DNA of 64,000 bases from Hyphomicrobiales bacterium (GTDB lineage Bacteria > Pseudomonadota > Alphaproteobacteria > Rhizobiales > Rhizobiaceae): NCBI GenBank assembly GCA_900471605.1, contig UCEY01000009.1, positions 316,105 through 380,104 on the forward strand, in the 5' to 3' direction. The position numbers and the translations under genes are program-made. The notes below the pieces were generated by a model. It had not been told where the DNA came from. It saw nothing but the letters and a program-made list of their open reading frames with translations, and searched no databases. The number at the start of each line of letters is the position of its first letter. The stretch's first letter is position 1. Shown here one piece after another: positions 52,131 through 60,836 of the stretch.

Positions 52131-54821
52131 CTATCTCGAAATCGTCGCCGACGATGCGAAGGGCGAATGGTTGCCGGCCTGCCAGTCGGTCGCGAAGGCA
52201 ACAAACTCGTTGGCCGGCATCGGCTTGGCAAACACGTAACCCTGCAGGACCTGGCAGCCGAGATTGCGCAGGATGTCCACATGCGCGGTGGTCTCGACCC
52301 CTTCGGCGACGATCTCGATGCCCTGCGAGCGGCCGATCTCGATGATCGAGGCGACCAGCCGGCGCTGCGAACCCGCGGCTTCGAGCGGGGCGATCAGCTT
52401 GCGGTCGATCTTCAGGCGCTTGGGTCCCAGTTCGAGGAGGCTGACGATCGAGGCGTGGCCGGTGCCGAAATCGTCGATCTCGATCTCTATGCCGAGTGAC
52501 TTGAGATTGAGAATGGCGGACCGCAGCTCCTTGTCCTGATCTTCGAAGGAGATCGATTCGAGAAGTTCGAACGACAGGGATCCGGGAATGATGGGCAGTT
52601 CGGCCAGCCGCTTGAACAGCCTTTCGTCCTTCAGGCGCTGCGCCGAGATGTTGACCGAGAGATGCGGGATGTCGAGCCCGAGAGCGCGCCACCTCGCCGA
52701 CTGGAAGAGCGCCTTGTCGAGAATGATCGCATCGATATCGGCCGCCCGGTGCAGGCTTTCGGCGATCGCCAGGAATTTGTCCGGCGACAGCAGGCCGCGC
52801 TTGGGATGCTGCCAGCGGGCGAGCGCCTCGACGCCGACGATGGCAAGCGAATGCGCGTCGAACTGCGGCTGGAAGAACGGGATGATCTCGTCGCTCTCGA
52901 GCGCGGTCAGGAACTCGTCGGACATCCGCTTGCGCAGCACGGCCGCGGAGCGCAGCTCCTTGGAAAACACTTCGACGCGGTTGCGTCCGCGCTTCTTGGC
53001 TTCGTAAAGCGCGATGTCGGCGTTGATCAGCAGCTGGCTCAGTTCCTCGCCCGTATCGGTCTGGCAGGCGATGCCGGCGCTGCAGCCGATGCGACATTGA
53101 TGTCCGCCGATATCGATGGGGCGGGCAAGGGTCGTGACGATCGACTGGGCAAGATATTCGGCCCGGCGCTGCGGGTCCGCGCCGCCGGTCACCACGACGA
53201 ATTCGTCGCCACCGATGCGCGAGGCGAACTCGTCGTGGTCGATCAGTTCAAGCAGGCGGGACGTGGCCGCCTTGAGGACGGCATCGCCGGCAGCGTGGCC
53301 GAGCGTGTCGTTGACCTCCTTGAAGCGGTCGAGATCGATATGGATGAATGCCAGCCGGTGGCCGGCAGCCTGGTCTTCTCCGGCGACCATGAACTGGTCG
53401 AGGAAGCGACGGTTCGGCAGGCCGGTCAGGGCATCGTGCAGCGATTGATGTTCGAGCGTGCGTCTTGCCGAGCGCAGCTCGTCGTTCTGCATTTCTGCCT
53501 TCGTCTGTGCCAGTCGAAGCTCGGAATGCAGCGTGACGTCGTTGGTGACGTCCCAGTTGGCGCCGACCACGCGCTTGATACCGCTCGTGGTCCGGTAGGT
53601 GGCGCCGTGCGCGCGGATGTGGCGGATATTGCCGCTGCTGGACACGACGCGGAACTCGGTGCTGTAGCTCGTCTCATCCCTGAGCGCCTTGCGGAATTGC
53701 ACTTCGGCGGCTTCGGCGTCGTCAGGATGGAGCGCGCTGTGCCAGTCGGCGTATTTGCTGACAGTACGGTCGGGCGGCGCGTCGTAAAGCTCGCGCATGC
53801 GCTTGTCCCAGATCAGCGTGTCGGTCGAGGGTTCATATTCCCAGACGCCGACGCCCGAAGCCTGGAGCGCCAGTTCGAGGCGTTGCGACAGGGTTTCCAG
53901 CTGTTCCTCGCGCTGCTGGAGTGCGAGGATGTTGCGGTGGCGCTGTTTCATCAACAGGCCCGCCCAGATCAGCGGTATGGCGATGCCGAGGGCGATCAGG
54001 AGCGCGGTGACCCGGAAGCCGAACATGTCCGGCGGCAAGCCCTGCCATCCGCCCCTCGGAACCGCGGCGAGATACCAGGTGTCGTAACCGAGATCGATCC
54101 TCGACTTGACGGGATCTTGCGAGAACACCGCCCAGCTCCCGAGGAACACGTCCCGTTCGGCGGGAATGGGCCGCTGGGAGATTGCGATGTCCAGCGTCTG
54201 GCGCTCCGTGTTGACGTTGCTGTCCGCATAAAGCCGGTCGAGATCGACGACGGCCGAAACGACGCCCCAGAAACGGCCATTGGCAAGCGAGAAGACCGGG
54301 TAGCGGGCAATCAGCCCCTGGCCTCCCTGAACCAGGTTGACCGGGCCGGTGATGACCAGCGACCGCCTCTCGATGGCCCTCATCACCGCGCCCCTCTGGA
54401 GCTCGTTGGTGCGGTAGTCGAGGCCGAGGGCCTTCTTGTTCTGCTCTTCGGGATAGACCAGGCCGACCACCAGATCCTTGGCGGCGACAACATTGCGCAG
54501 CTGCGACGGCACGTCGAAAATCCGCTCCGAAAGCGCCGTGAACTGCGGTTGGTTGATATTCGGGTTTGCGGCAATCGCGGCGACCAGCCCGTAGATCAGG
54601 TTGACGTTGCCATGGATATTAGTCTCGAGGCTCGCCGCCACCTTGGCGAGTTGCTCGGCTGCCTTGACCTGCTCCGCCCCATGATACTGCTCGCGTTTCT
54701 CGATGTCGGCGCGGACTATCCCGACCAGCATTCCGGCTACAGCCAGGATAGCCGGGAAGAAGTAGCCGAGGCCGAAGAACTCAAGACGAGACGATTTCGA
54801 TATGAATGGCAGCGAGATCAT
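52131..54821 (-). CDS. CHASE-PAS-GGDEF-EAL cyclic-di-GMP protein
   Basis: An 896-aa membrane protein: span about 15-37, periplasmic CHASE domain (about 60-265, RIFDVPSQLRNVVAAKDLVVGLVYPEEQN), second span about 275-295, PAS_3 (about 325-440), GGDEF (about 465-620, IGGDEFVVVT) and EAL (about 635-890: VEALARW, NISAQRL, DDFGTGHAS, IVAEGVETT). The GGDEF motif is intact but the upstream inhibitory-site RxxD is absent (DHDE). The EAL core residues are present, so it may make or break cyclic-di-GMP. ATG at 54819-54821 follows GGAAG. Confidence 0.93.
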   Translation of the reverse strand: MISLPFISKSSRLEFFGLGYFFPAILAVAGMLVGIVRADIEKREQYHGAEQVKAAEQLAKVAASLETNIHGNVNLIYGLVAAIAANPNINQPQFTALSERIFDVPSQLRNVVAAKDLVVGLVYPEEQNKKALGLDYRTNELQRGAVMRAIERRSLVITGPVNLVQGGQGLIARYPVFSLANGRFWGVVSAVVDLDRLYADSNVNTERQTLDIAISQRPIPAERDVFLGSWAVFSQDPVKSRIDLGYDTWYLAAVPRGGWQGLPPDMFGFRVTALLIALGIAIPLIWAGLLMKQRHRNILALQQREEQLETLSQRLELALQASGVGVWEYEPSTDTLIWDKRMRELYDAPPDRTVSKYADWHSALHPDDAEAAEVQFRKALRDETSYSTEFRVVSSSGNIRHIRAHGATYRTTSGIKRVVGANWDVTNDVTLHSELRLAQTKAEMQNDELRSARRTLEHQSLHDALTGLPNRRFLDQFMVAGEDQAAGHRLAFIHIDLDRFKEVNDTLGHAAGDAVLKAATSRLLELIDHDEFASRIGGDEFVVVTGGADPQRRAEYLAQSIVTTLARPIDIGGHQCRIGCSAGIACQTDTGEELSQLLINADIALYEAKKRGRNRVEVFSKELRSAAVLRKRMSDEFLTALESDEIIPFFQPQFDAHSLAIVGVEALARWQHPKRGLLSPDKFLAIAESLHRAADIDAIILDKALFQSARWRALGLDIPHLSVNISAQRLKDERLFKRLAELPIIPGSLSFELLESISFEDQDKELRSAILNLKSLGIEIEIDDFGTGHASIVSLLELGPKRLKIDRKLIAPLEAAGSQRRLVASIIEIGRSQGIEIVAEGVETTAHVDILRNLGCQVLQGYVFAKPMPANEFVAFATDWQAGNHSPFASSATISR

Positions 54822-55031
54822 GGAGACTTCCAATGGTATTCCCCACTGTCGCCGACAAAATTTAAGATTGTCTAATTTACGCCTAGGTCAACTGAGGCAT
54901 GACGCGCAAAAACGCGGCGAGCGCCTGAACCGGACTGGGCGATAGTCCGCAACCCGTGACAAAACCGCAAGATCGGTCGAGCGGAGAATGTCCGGTAGCG
55001 TTTAGCTGGTGCTGCCACGGAGGACGAAACG

Positions 55032-55913
55032 ATGAGGGCGGCGCTTCAGAACTACCACGCCCGGATGCAGCGGGTGCTGGATCACATAGACCGGCATCTC
55101 GACGACGATCTGGACCTGGAGGCGCTGAGCAGCGTTGCCGCCTACTCGAAATATCATTTCCACCGGCAGTTCACGGCGACGTTCGGGCTGCCGGTGCATC
55201 GCTATATCCAGCTCGCCCGCATGAAGCGCGCTTCATACCGGCTGGCCTACGGGGATGCGCAAAGCGTCACGGATATAGCGATGGATGCCGGTTATGAGGG
55301 GCCTGACGCCTTCGCCCGCGCCTTTCGGCAACGGTTCGGGCAATCGCCATCGTCGTTCCGGAAGTCTCCCGACTGGGAGCCGTGGCTTTCGGCCTTCGGG
55401 CCTCTCGACAACGCGAGGAGCAAGCTCATGCAGAAGACCTATACCCCCGACGACGTCACGATTCGCGATGTCCCTGCGACGCCGGTGGCGATCATGGAGC
55501 ATCGCGGCGACCCGGCGACGCTTGGTGCCACCCTCCAGCGGTTTATCGCGTGGCGCAGGGCCGCGGGCCTCCACCCCAGGATAAGTCCGACGTTCAACGT
55601 CTGGCGGTCCGAGCGGCGGCCTGCGTCGCCTGCCGACTACAGCGTGGACCTCTGTGCCGGGACCGGCCGGCCGATCGAGGCGAACGGCGAGCAGGTCAAA
55701 GCCGGCGAGATCCCCGGCGGGCGCTGCGCCGTGCTGCGCGTCGTCGGCAATACAGACAATCTGGAGCCCGCCGCTCTCTATCTTTATCGCGACTGGCTTC
55801 CGGAAAGCGGCGAGGAGGCGCGCGACTTTCCGATCTATTGCCAGCGGCTGAGCTTCGTCCCGGAGGTGCCGGAACATGAGGCGGTTGCGGACCTGTTCCT
55901 GCCGCTGAAATAA
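55032..55913 (+). CDS. AraC family regulator with GyrI-like ligand domain
   Basis: A 293-aa protein: AraC helix-turn-helix pair at the N-terminus (about 1-110, LSSVAAYSKYHFHRQFTATFG, AMDAGYEGPDAFARAFRQRFG) and a GyrI-like small-molecule domain (about 135-290). This layout is that of Rob/SoxS-like regulators such as BmrR-type sensors. GGAGGA lies before the ATG. Target unknown. Confidence 0.92.
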   Translation: MRAALQNYHARMQRVLDHIDRHLDDDLDLEALSSVAAYSKYHFHRQFTATFGLPVHRYIQLARMKRASYRLAYGDAQSVTDIAMDAGYEGPDAFARAFRQRFGQSPSSFRKSPDWEPWLSAFGPLDNARSKLMQKTYTPDDVTIRDVPATPVAIMEHRGDPATLGATLQRFIAWRRAAGLHPRISPTFNVWRSERRPASPADYSVDLCAGTGRPIEANGEQVKAGEIPGGRCAVLRVVGNTDNLEPAALYLYRDWLPESGEEARDFPIYCQRLSFVPEVPEHEAVADLFLPLK

Positions 55914-56056
55914 CGCTTCCGGCGGTGGCTTGTCCTCGCCGCTGCAAGGCGCGGACAGGCTGCGGTTCTGCGATCCGGCTCTTCACGGGCGCGGCCGGGA
56001 TGGTCCTTCGCCTCGGGCAAAGGATTCCGGCGACCGCCGAACGGGGAATGTCGGGA

Positions 56057-57007
56057 TCATACCGCGCTGATCTGGTTCCGGCCGGCGCGCTTGGACCGGT
56101 AGAGGCCGTCGTCGGCGCGCTTCAGGATGTCCTCGCAGGAGGCATCCGCCGCCAGGAATTCGCTCAGGCCCCCGCTGATGGTGGCATGATGGCCAAGCGT
56201 CTCCCTGACCTCGGTGGCGACGCGCTGTCGAAGCCGGTTGGCGATGACGGTGCCGTGCTCCTGCCTTGTGGCGGGCATCACCACGACGAATTCGTCGCCG
56301 CCGAGGCGTGACAGAAAGTCCGTCTTGCGCAATTCCTGGCGACAGACGCCTGCGATCGACTTCAGCACCGCATCGCCCATCGCATGTCCAAGTTCGTCGT
56401 TGACCGTCTTGAAATGATCTATGTCGAACATGAAGACGGATGTCGGGATATGCTCTTCGCGAAAAAGCTCGAATTTCAGGGCGAGCACGTCCATCAGCTT
56501 GCGGCGATTGAAGAAGCCCGTCAGCTCGTCGGTCTCGCTCTGATGGCGCAACTGGTTCTCGACGGCGTTCTTTTCCGTGATGTTGCTGGCCACCCAGACG
56601 ATCGCATCCTCGCCGTCGACCTGGAAATCAAGGGCCTGCAAGCGACCCTCGAACCAGATCGGATGGTCGGGCCCGTCGTTCTGCAGCCCCTTCACGTCGC
56701 TGCCGGCTAGGCTGTATTCGATAATGTGCAGGGCCCGCGAGGCGAGCGCCTTTTCGATCTCCCGCGTGAAGCGGTGCGCCTTTTCGAAGACGAGCACGTC
56801 ATAGAGGCTCTTGCCGACGAGATGGCTGCCGTCATGATAGAAGCGGGTGTCCTTGCCGCCGAAGAGCGCTGCGTAACGGCCGCTGCGGGTCAGGACGAAG
56901 CAGGGATCCGGGAGCGCCGACAGAATGAAATAAAGCTGATCGCGGGAAAATCCGGTTTCCCCTCCGATATCGGTACTTGGCGCTTGGTGAACTGGCGATG
57001 CCGTCAT
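56057..57007 (-). CDS. PAS-GGDEF diguanylate cyclase
   Basis: A 316-aa soluble protein: PAS domain (about 25-145, FILSALPDPCFVLTRSGRYAALFGG) and GGDEF (about 160-312, RLGGDEFVVVMP). RKTD five residues upstream of GGDEF is an intact RxxD inhibitory site, so product feedback is likely. Makes cyclic-di-GMP. Confidence 0.93.
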   Translation of the reverse strand: MTASPVHQAPSTDIGGETGFSRDQLYFILSALPDPCFVLTRSGRYAALFGGKDTRFYHDGSHLVGKSLYDVLVFEKAHRFTREIEKALASRALHIIEYSLAGSDVKGLQNDGPDHPIWFEGRLQALDFQVDGEDAIVWVASNITEKNAVENQLRHQSETDELTGFFNRRKLMDVLALKFELFREEHIPTSVFMFDIDHFKTVNDELGHAMGDAVLKSIAGVCRQELRKTDFLSRLGGDEFVVVMPATRQEHGTVIANRLRQRVATEVRETLGHHATISGGLSEFLAADASCEDILKRADDGLYRSKRAGRNQISAV

Positions 57008-57285
57008 TGGGTTCCCGGGGTGTTCGATGTGACCCGGGGCAGCGTGGCCGGACCGGCCGGAAGCAACGGGCGCACAGTTCCGAGCCTACCGTCAAACCCC
57101 TTCGAAATTATCAACAGATGCGAATATTCGCAGACATGAAGGAAAGAGACGGCTAGCCGGCAAGGGCGGGCCGTCCGCTGCCGTCCAAAGCTTTCGCCCC
57201 GACCGTACCCTTTTGCCGCAGACGCGCCTTGCCTTTGCGGGCAGGCTTATGCTCGATTGCCGACTTTCAAATTCACGAGTGCCGT

Positions 57286-58467
57286 ATGTTCAAGGATTTT
57301 TCCGTTTCGGCCCTGATGATGGGGCTGCTCACAGCCTTTGTCGGGTTCATCAGTTCGTTTGCCGTGATCATGCAGGGGCTGCAGGCGATGGGTGCGACTG
57401 CACCGGAAATCGCCTCGGCGCTTCTGGCCCAATCGATCTCGATGGGCGTGCTGGCGATCGTGTTTTCGAGCTGGTACCGGATGCCGATCAGCATAGCATG
57501 GTCGACGCCCGGAGCGGCACTGCTGTCCGGCATCAGCGTGATCGAAGGCGGCTTCCCGGCGGTCGTCGGCGCGTTCGTGGTCTGCGGCGTGCTGATTATT
57601 CTCTCCGGCCTGTTCCGGCCGCTCGGCCGGGCGATCCGGCTGATCCCGGCGCCGCTTGCGAATGCCATGCTGGCCGGCATTCTCCTCAGCCTGTGCCTCG
57701 CGCCGGTGAAGGCCGTCGCCTTCAATGCCGCGCTCGGCCTGCCGATCGTGCTGACCTGGATGGTGGTGGTTTCGCGCTGGCGGCTGTGGGCGGTGCCGGC
57801 TTCGCTCGGGGCGCTGATCCTGGTGCTGATCTTCGGCATCGATCTTGCCCCCGACGCGATGGCGCAGATCGGCGCGGCGATCCATCCGGACCTGACTTTC
57901 ATCACGCCGGTCTTCACGCTTCACGGGGCGATCTCGGTGGCGCTGCCGCTGTTCATCGTCACCATGGCCTCGCAGAACATTCCCGGCATGGCGATCCTCA
58001 AGGTGCATCACTACGAACCGCCGCCGGGCATGATGTTTGCCGGCACCGGCATTTTTTCGATCCTCGGCGGGCTTGTCGGCGGCGTGCCGGTCAACATGGC
58101 GGCGATCACGGCGGCGATGTGCGCCAGCGAAGATGCCCATCCGGATCCCGCAAGGCGATACTGGGCGGCCATCGTCGCCGGCTTCGGTTACATCGTGTTC
58201 GGCCTGATCGCCGGCGGCATTATCGCCTTCGTGTCGCTGGCGCCGCCGATCCTGTTGCAGGCGGTCGCCGGACTGGGGCTGATCGGCGCGTTTTCGAACG
58301 CGGCCTTTGCCGCCTATCGCGAGCCGGAAACGCGGGAGGCTGCGGCGATCACCTTCCTCGTGACCGCCTCGGGCCTCGCCTTTGCGGGAATTTCCGGGGC
58401 TTTCTGGGGCCTCGTGGCCGGCGGAGTGATGATGGTGCTGCAGCGCGCGATGAAACGCCGGGCTTGA
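57286..58467 (+). CDS. BenE-type benzoate/purine-like transporter
   Basis: A 393-aa membrane protein with about 12 spans of the BenE family: QGLQAMGATAPEIASALLAQSISMG, PISIAWSTPGAALL and VTMASQNIPGMAIL are typical. BenE proteins symport benzoate and related aromatics; the real substrate here is unproven and no benzoate-degradation genes are adjacent. ATG at 57286. Confidence 0.92.
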   Translation: MFKDFSVSALMMGLLTAFVGFISSFAVIMQGLQAMGATAPEIASALLAQSISMGVLAIVFSSWYRMPISIAWSTPGAALLSGISVIEGGFPAVVGAFVVCGVLIILSGLFRPLGRAIRLIPAPLANAMLAGILLSLCLAPVKAVAFNAALGLPIVLTWMVVVSRWRLWAVPASLGALILVLIFGIDLAPDAMAQIGAAIHPDLTFITPVFTLHGAISVALPLFIVTMASQNIPGMAILKVHHYEPPPGMMFAGTGIFSILGGLVGGVPVNMAAITAAMCASEDAHPDPARRYWAAIVAGFGYIVFGLIAGGIIAFVSLAPPILLQAVAGLGLIGAFSNAAFAAYREPETREAAAITFLVTASGLAFAGISGAFWGLVAGGVMMVLQRAMKRRA

Positions 58468-58491
58468 ACGCGGGGGAAGAGGGCCGGTCGG

Positions 58492-59604
58492 TCACCACGT
58501 CCAGAAGGGCGAGACCTGCTTTTCGAGAACGGCCTGCCGGCGGCCGGACAGGGCGGGCAGGAAATCGAACCCGGTGTCTTCCTCGATCGCGTCGATCGTC
58601 GTGCGAAATTCGTCCGCCGCATAGGAGGTCTTGCAGCGCGCTTCGTTCTTGAAGCGGAAGGCCATGGCCCGCTGCTCCTCCACGGCATAGACGATCTTGA
58701 AGAATGCCGTCGGGATCGCCACCGAGCCGGTCGAGGCCGCGGGTGTCTCGGCCGGTTTCTCTCCGGTGGTCGGGGATGCGGGAGAGGTTGCCTGTCCGGC
58801 GGCTGAGAATGCCGGCGGAACCGGTTGCCCGGCAGCAGAAGATGCCGGAGCGGCTGGCTGTCCGGTGGTCGGGGATTGAGGGGCGTTGGTTGCGGGTGCA
58901 GTCGGCGGGCGGGCCACCTTCGCCGCCTTGGCCTGGCGTTCGGCCTTGACGTCGTCGACCGTCTTCAACGCGCCCGAGAAGATCGGGCCGGTGAACACGA
59001 TGAGACGGGGGCGGGTGGGCAGCAGGTTGCGGATCGCCATTTCCAGTTCGCGCCAGATGCCCTGGTTGAAGCAAGCGCCGACCTGCGGCCCCATGTTGGA
59101 AAGCACGAAGGTCTCGTCCATCAGATCCTGCCTCGCGGAAAAATCTCCCGCCGGCGCCTGATGACCGCGATCGTAGCCGCTGTGTTTGTAGTGGGAAAGC
59201 AGCGCGGAATACCCTTCGGGCAGGGTCTCGTCGACGAAGAAGTCGTCGCTGCGTTCGGCGCCGCTGCCGACTTCTTCGGGGACGATATCCTCGGCAACCC
59301 AATCCGGCACCTTGGTAACGCCATTGAACCGCAATGCGAAGCCGCCGAGATGGCAGCGATAGAGGAATGGCGGATTGGGAACCGGTGGCGCGCTGCCGTT
59401 CGGGAACGTGTATTCGTGTTCGTCGGCTCCATCCGTGCCGGACGGCATTCCTACGGGATCGAATATCGAAGCGCAGGCCTGAAGGTCCGCCGGCAGTGCT
59501 TCGCCCGCCTGCGCATTGCCCGCCGCGACGGCAAGCATGCCTGCCGCGGCGGCAAGCCGTATCGGTGCCGTCAACCCGTTTGAAATGCCAAATACGCTGC
59601 GCAT
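58492..59604 (-). CDS. Secreted NucA-type nonspecific nuclease with Pro/Ala-rich insert
   Basis: A 370-aa DNA/RNA nonspecific endonuclease: signal peptide (about 1-33, ending NAQA), catalytic DRGH at 145-148 (HSGYDRGHQAPAGDF), and metal-site Asn in SNMGPQVGACFNQGIWRELE. Residues about 218-295 are a Pro/Ala/Ser/Thr-rich insert made of degenerate TTGQPAAPASSAAGQ-like repeats within the domain, unusual for the family. It lies 20 bp downstream of a small membrane-protein gene on the same strand. Confidence 0.9.
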   Translation of the reverse strand: MRSVFGISNGLTAPIRLAAAAGMLAVAAGNAQAGEALPADLQACASIFDPVGMPSGTDGADEHEYTFPNGSAPPVPNPPFLYRCHLGGFALRFNGVTKVPDWVAEDIVPEEVGSGAERSDDFFVDETLPEGYSALLSHYKHSGYDRGHQAPAGDFSARQDLMDETFVLSNMGPQVGACFNQGIWRELEMAIRNLLPTRPRLIVFTGPIFSGALKTVDDVKAERQAKAAKVARPPTAPATNAPQSPTTGQPAAPASSAAGQPVPPAFSAAGQATSPASPTTGEKPAETPAASTGSVAIPTAFFKIVYAVEEQRAMAFRFKNEARCKTSYAADEFRTTIDAIEEDTGFDFLPALSGRRQAVLEKQVSPFWTW

Positions 59605-59624
59605 CAGGCTCTCCCGTTGCTTCG

Positions 59625-60050
59625 TCAGCCGGTCGCTCTCGTGGTCCGCGGTTTCTCAGGGCCAGCCGGCGGCTGGGGTTGGGCGGGAGCCGCGGGCGGT
59701 GTCGGCTTCTGGCCGCTGATCACCTTGCCAAGCACATAGGTACCGCTGCTGATGCCGATCAGTGCAAGGGTTCCCTCGGGTATGTCGATGAGTGTCCCGG
59801 TTTCGAGCGAAAGCACGAGATAGAGCCCGGCAACGACGAAGGTGAAGACAAGCATCTGGAAGCGGCTGAGGCTCGCCTTCGGCACCTCGTCCGGCGGGGC
59901 GCCGGCCTGCGGCGATTCGCTGAGGAGATGATTGAGATTGATGTCGTTCTTCCAGATGGCCCGGATGACGGCGAAAGCCAGCGCGAGGACGATGATGCTG
60001 ACGACGATGGCGACGAGGCGCGAAATGAATTGCGGGTCGAAAATGGACAT
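59625..60050 (-). CDS. Small membrane protein next to nuclease
   Basis: A 141-aa protein with a span about 9-30 (LVAIVVSIIVLALAFAVI), a cytoplasmic helix and a hydrophobic pair about 65-105 (FTFVVAGLYLVLSL, then LALIGISSGTYVLGKVISG), ending in a Pro/Ala tail. The ATG at 60048-60050 follows GGGAAG. It shares the GIS/GGS...GK end of its upstream neighbour, so the two may be distant relatives. No family recognised. Confidence 0.72.
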   Translation of the reverse strand: MSIFDPQFISRLVAIVVSIIVLALAFAVIRAIWKNDINLNHLLSESPQAGAPPDEVPKASLSRFQMLVFTFVVAGLYLVLSLETGTLIDIPEGTLALIGISSGTYVLGKVISGQKPTPPAAPAQPQPPAGPEKPRTTRATG

Positions 60051-60066
60051 GGTCACTTCCCTTGGG

Positions 60067-60387
60067 TCACTTCCTTGGCCGAAAAATCTTGCCGAAAATG
60101 TAGAGAAAATTGCTGCCGCCGAGGGCCATCACCGCTTCCTGCGGGACAGGCGGAAACGTTCCGCCAGTGGCGATCGATTTCAACCCATAGGAGAAGTAGG
60201 CGAAGGCGCCGGCGATCGTCCCGATCAGCATGAGGACGCGCTCCGGATCGTTCGGCTGGTCCTTTCCCGTCGCCAGCATGCCGCTCATGCTGATGCTGCC
60301 GTCCAGCATTTTCAGGAGCGTGACGAAGGCGAAAGCCGACAGCATCGCGACCAGGGCGATGGTCGCGGCGAACGAAAAACCAGCCAT
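60067..60387 (-). CDS. Small membrane protein next to nuclease
   Basis: A 106-aa protein with a span about 4-27 (FAATIALVAMLSAFAFVTLL) and another about 55-75 (VLMLIGTIAGAFAYFSYGL), ending ALGGSNFLYIFGKIFRPRK. A longer ATG at 60400-60402 is possible but GGGGGA fits 60387 better. First of three same-strand genes (60387 down to 58492) that end with the nuclease. No family recognised. Confidence 0.7.
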   Translation of the reverse strand: MAGFSFAATIALVAMLSAFAFVTLLKMLDGSISMSGMLATGKDQPNDPERVLMLIGTIAGAFAYFSYGLKSIATGGTFPPVPQEAVMALGGSNFLYIFGKIFRPRK

Positions 60388-60618
60388 GGAATATTCCCCC
60401 ATAGGTTGATTAACCTTAAATCAGGCCCGGGGGCTGTCAAGTGAAATTCTGACCCGAGTTCGCGCATTTCGAGTGACGGTCGAGTGACGGCGGGGATTTT
60501 ATCGAACCGGCGAGGTGGGCTTGCCGTTGCCCGATCCAGCGGCTATAAGCGCCTCATGACCATGACAGGCGCAATCATGTCCGACCGTTCGTCTACCCGC
60601 CGCATCGCGGCCGGGACG

Positions 60619-60681
60619 ATGGTATTTGCGCTTTCCTCGCTTCTTAGCCTCGACCTTACGCGCGGTTGCCGGGTCCGTTGA
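60619..60681 (+). CDS. leuL: Probable leuA leader peptide
   Basis: A 20-codon ORF, MVFALSSLLSLDLTRGCRVR, with five Leu codons in nine (CTT four times, CTC once), in the 449-bp gap before leuA. It may start further up at ATG 60577 or 60556. The downstream RNA can form GAGGAGC/GCTCCTC and GCCGGG/CCCGGC hairpins, as in leu attenuators of alphaproteobacteria, though no strong T-run was found, so the terminator is not proven. GGGACG lies before the ATG. Nothing else was seen in this gap. Confidence 0.6.
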   Translation: MVFALSSLLSLDLTRGCRVR

Positions 60682-60836
60682 GGAGCGCCCGGCGGCCGAA
60701 AGCCCGCCCGGCATAAGAGCTCCTCTCACGAACATTCAAGACTTGAGCACAAAAGACCGCTAAAGGTCCGCATCGCCTGACGGCAATTCCTCTGACGGAT
60801 GCCGAGCGACGCGTGAAGCGAGAAGAGACGACGACA

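Noticed and set aside
52662..54875. 737-codon frame antisense to GGDEF-EAL gene
   Set aside because: Shadow frame; no recognisable domain.
58700..58960. CRISPR-like or phase-variable repeats in nuclease gene
   Set aside because: Repeats are degenerate, in frame and code for a Pro/Ala-rich linker; no regular spacers.
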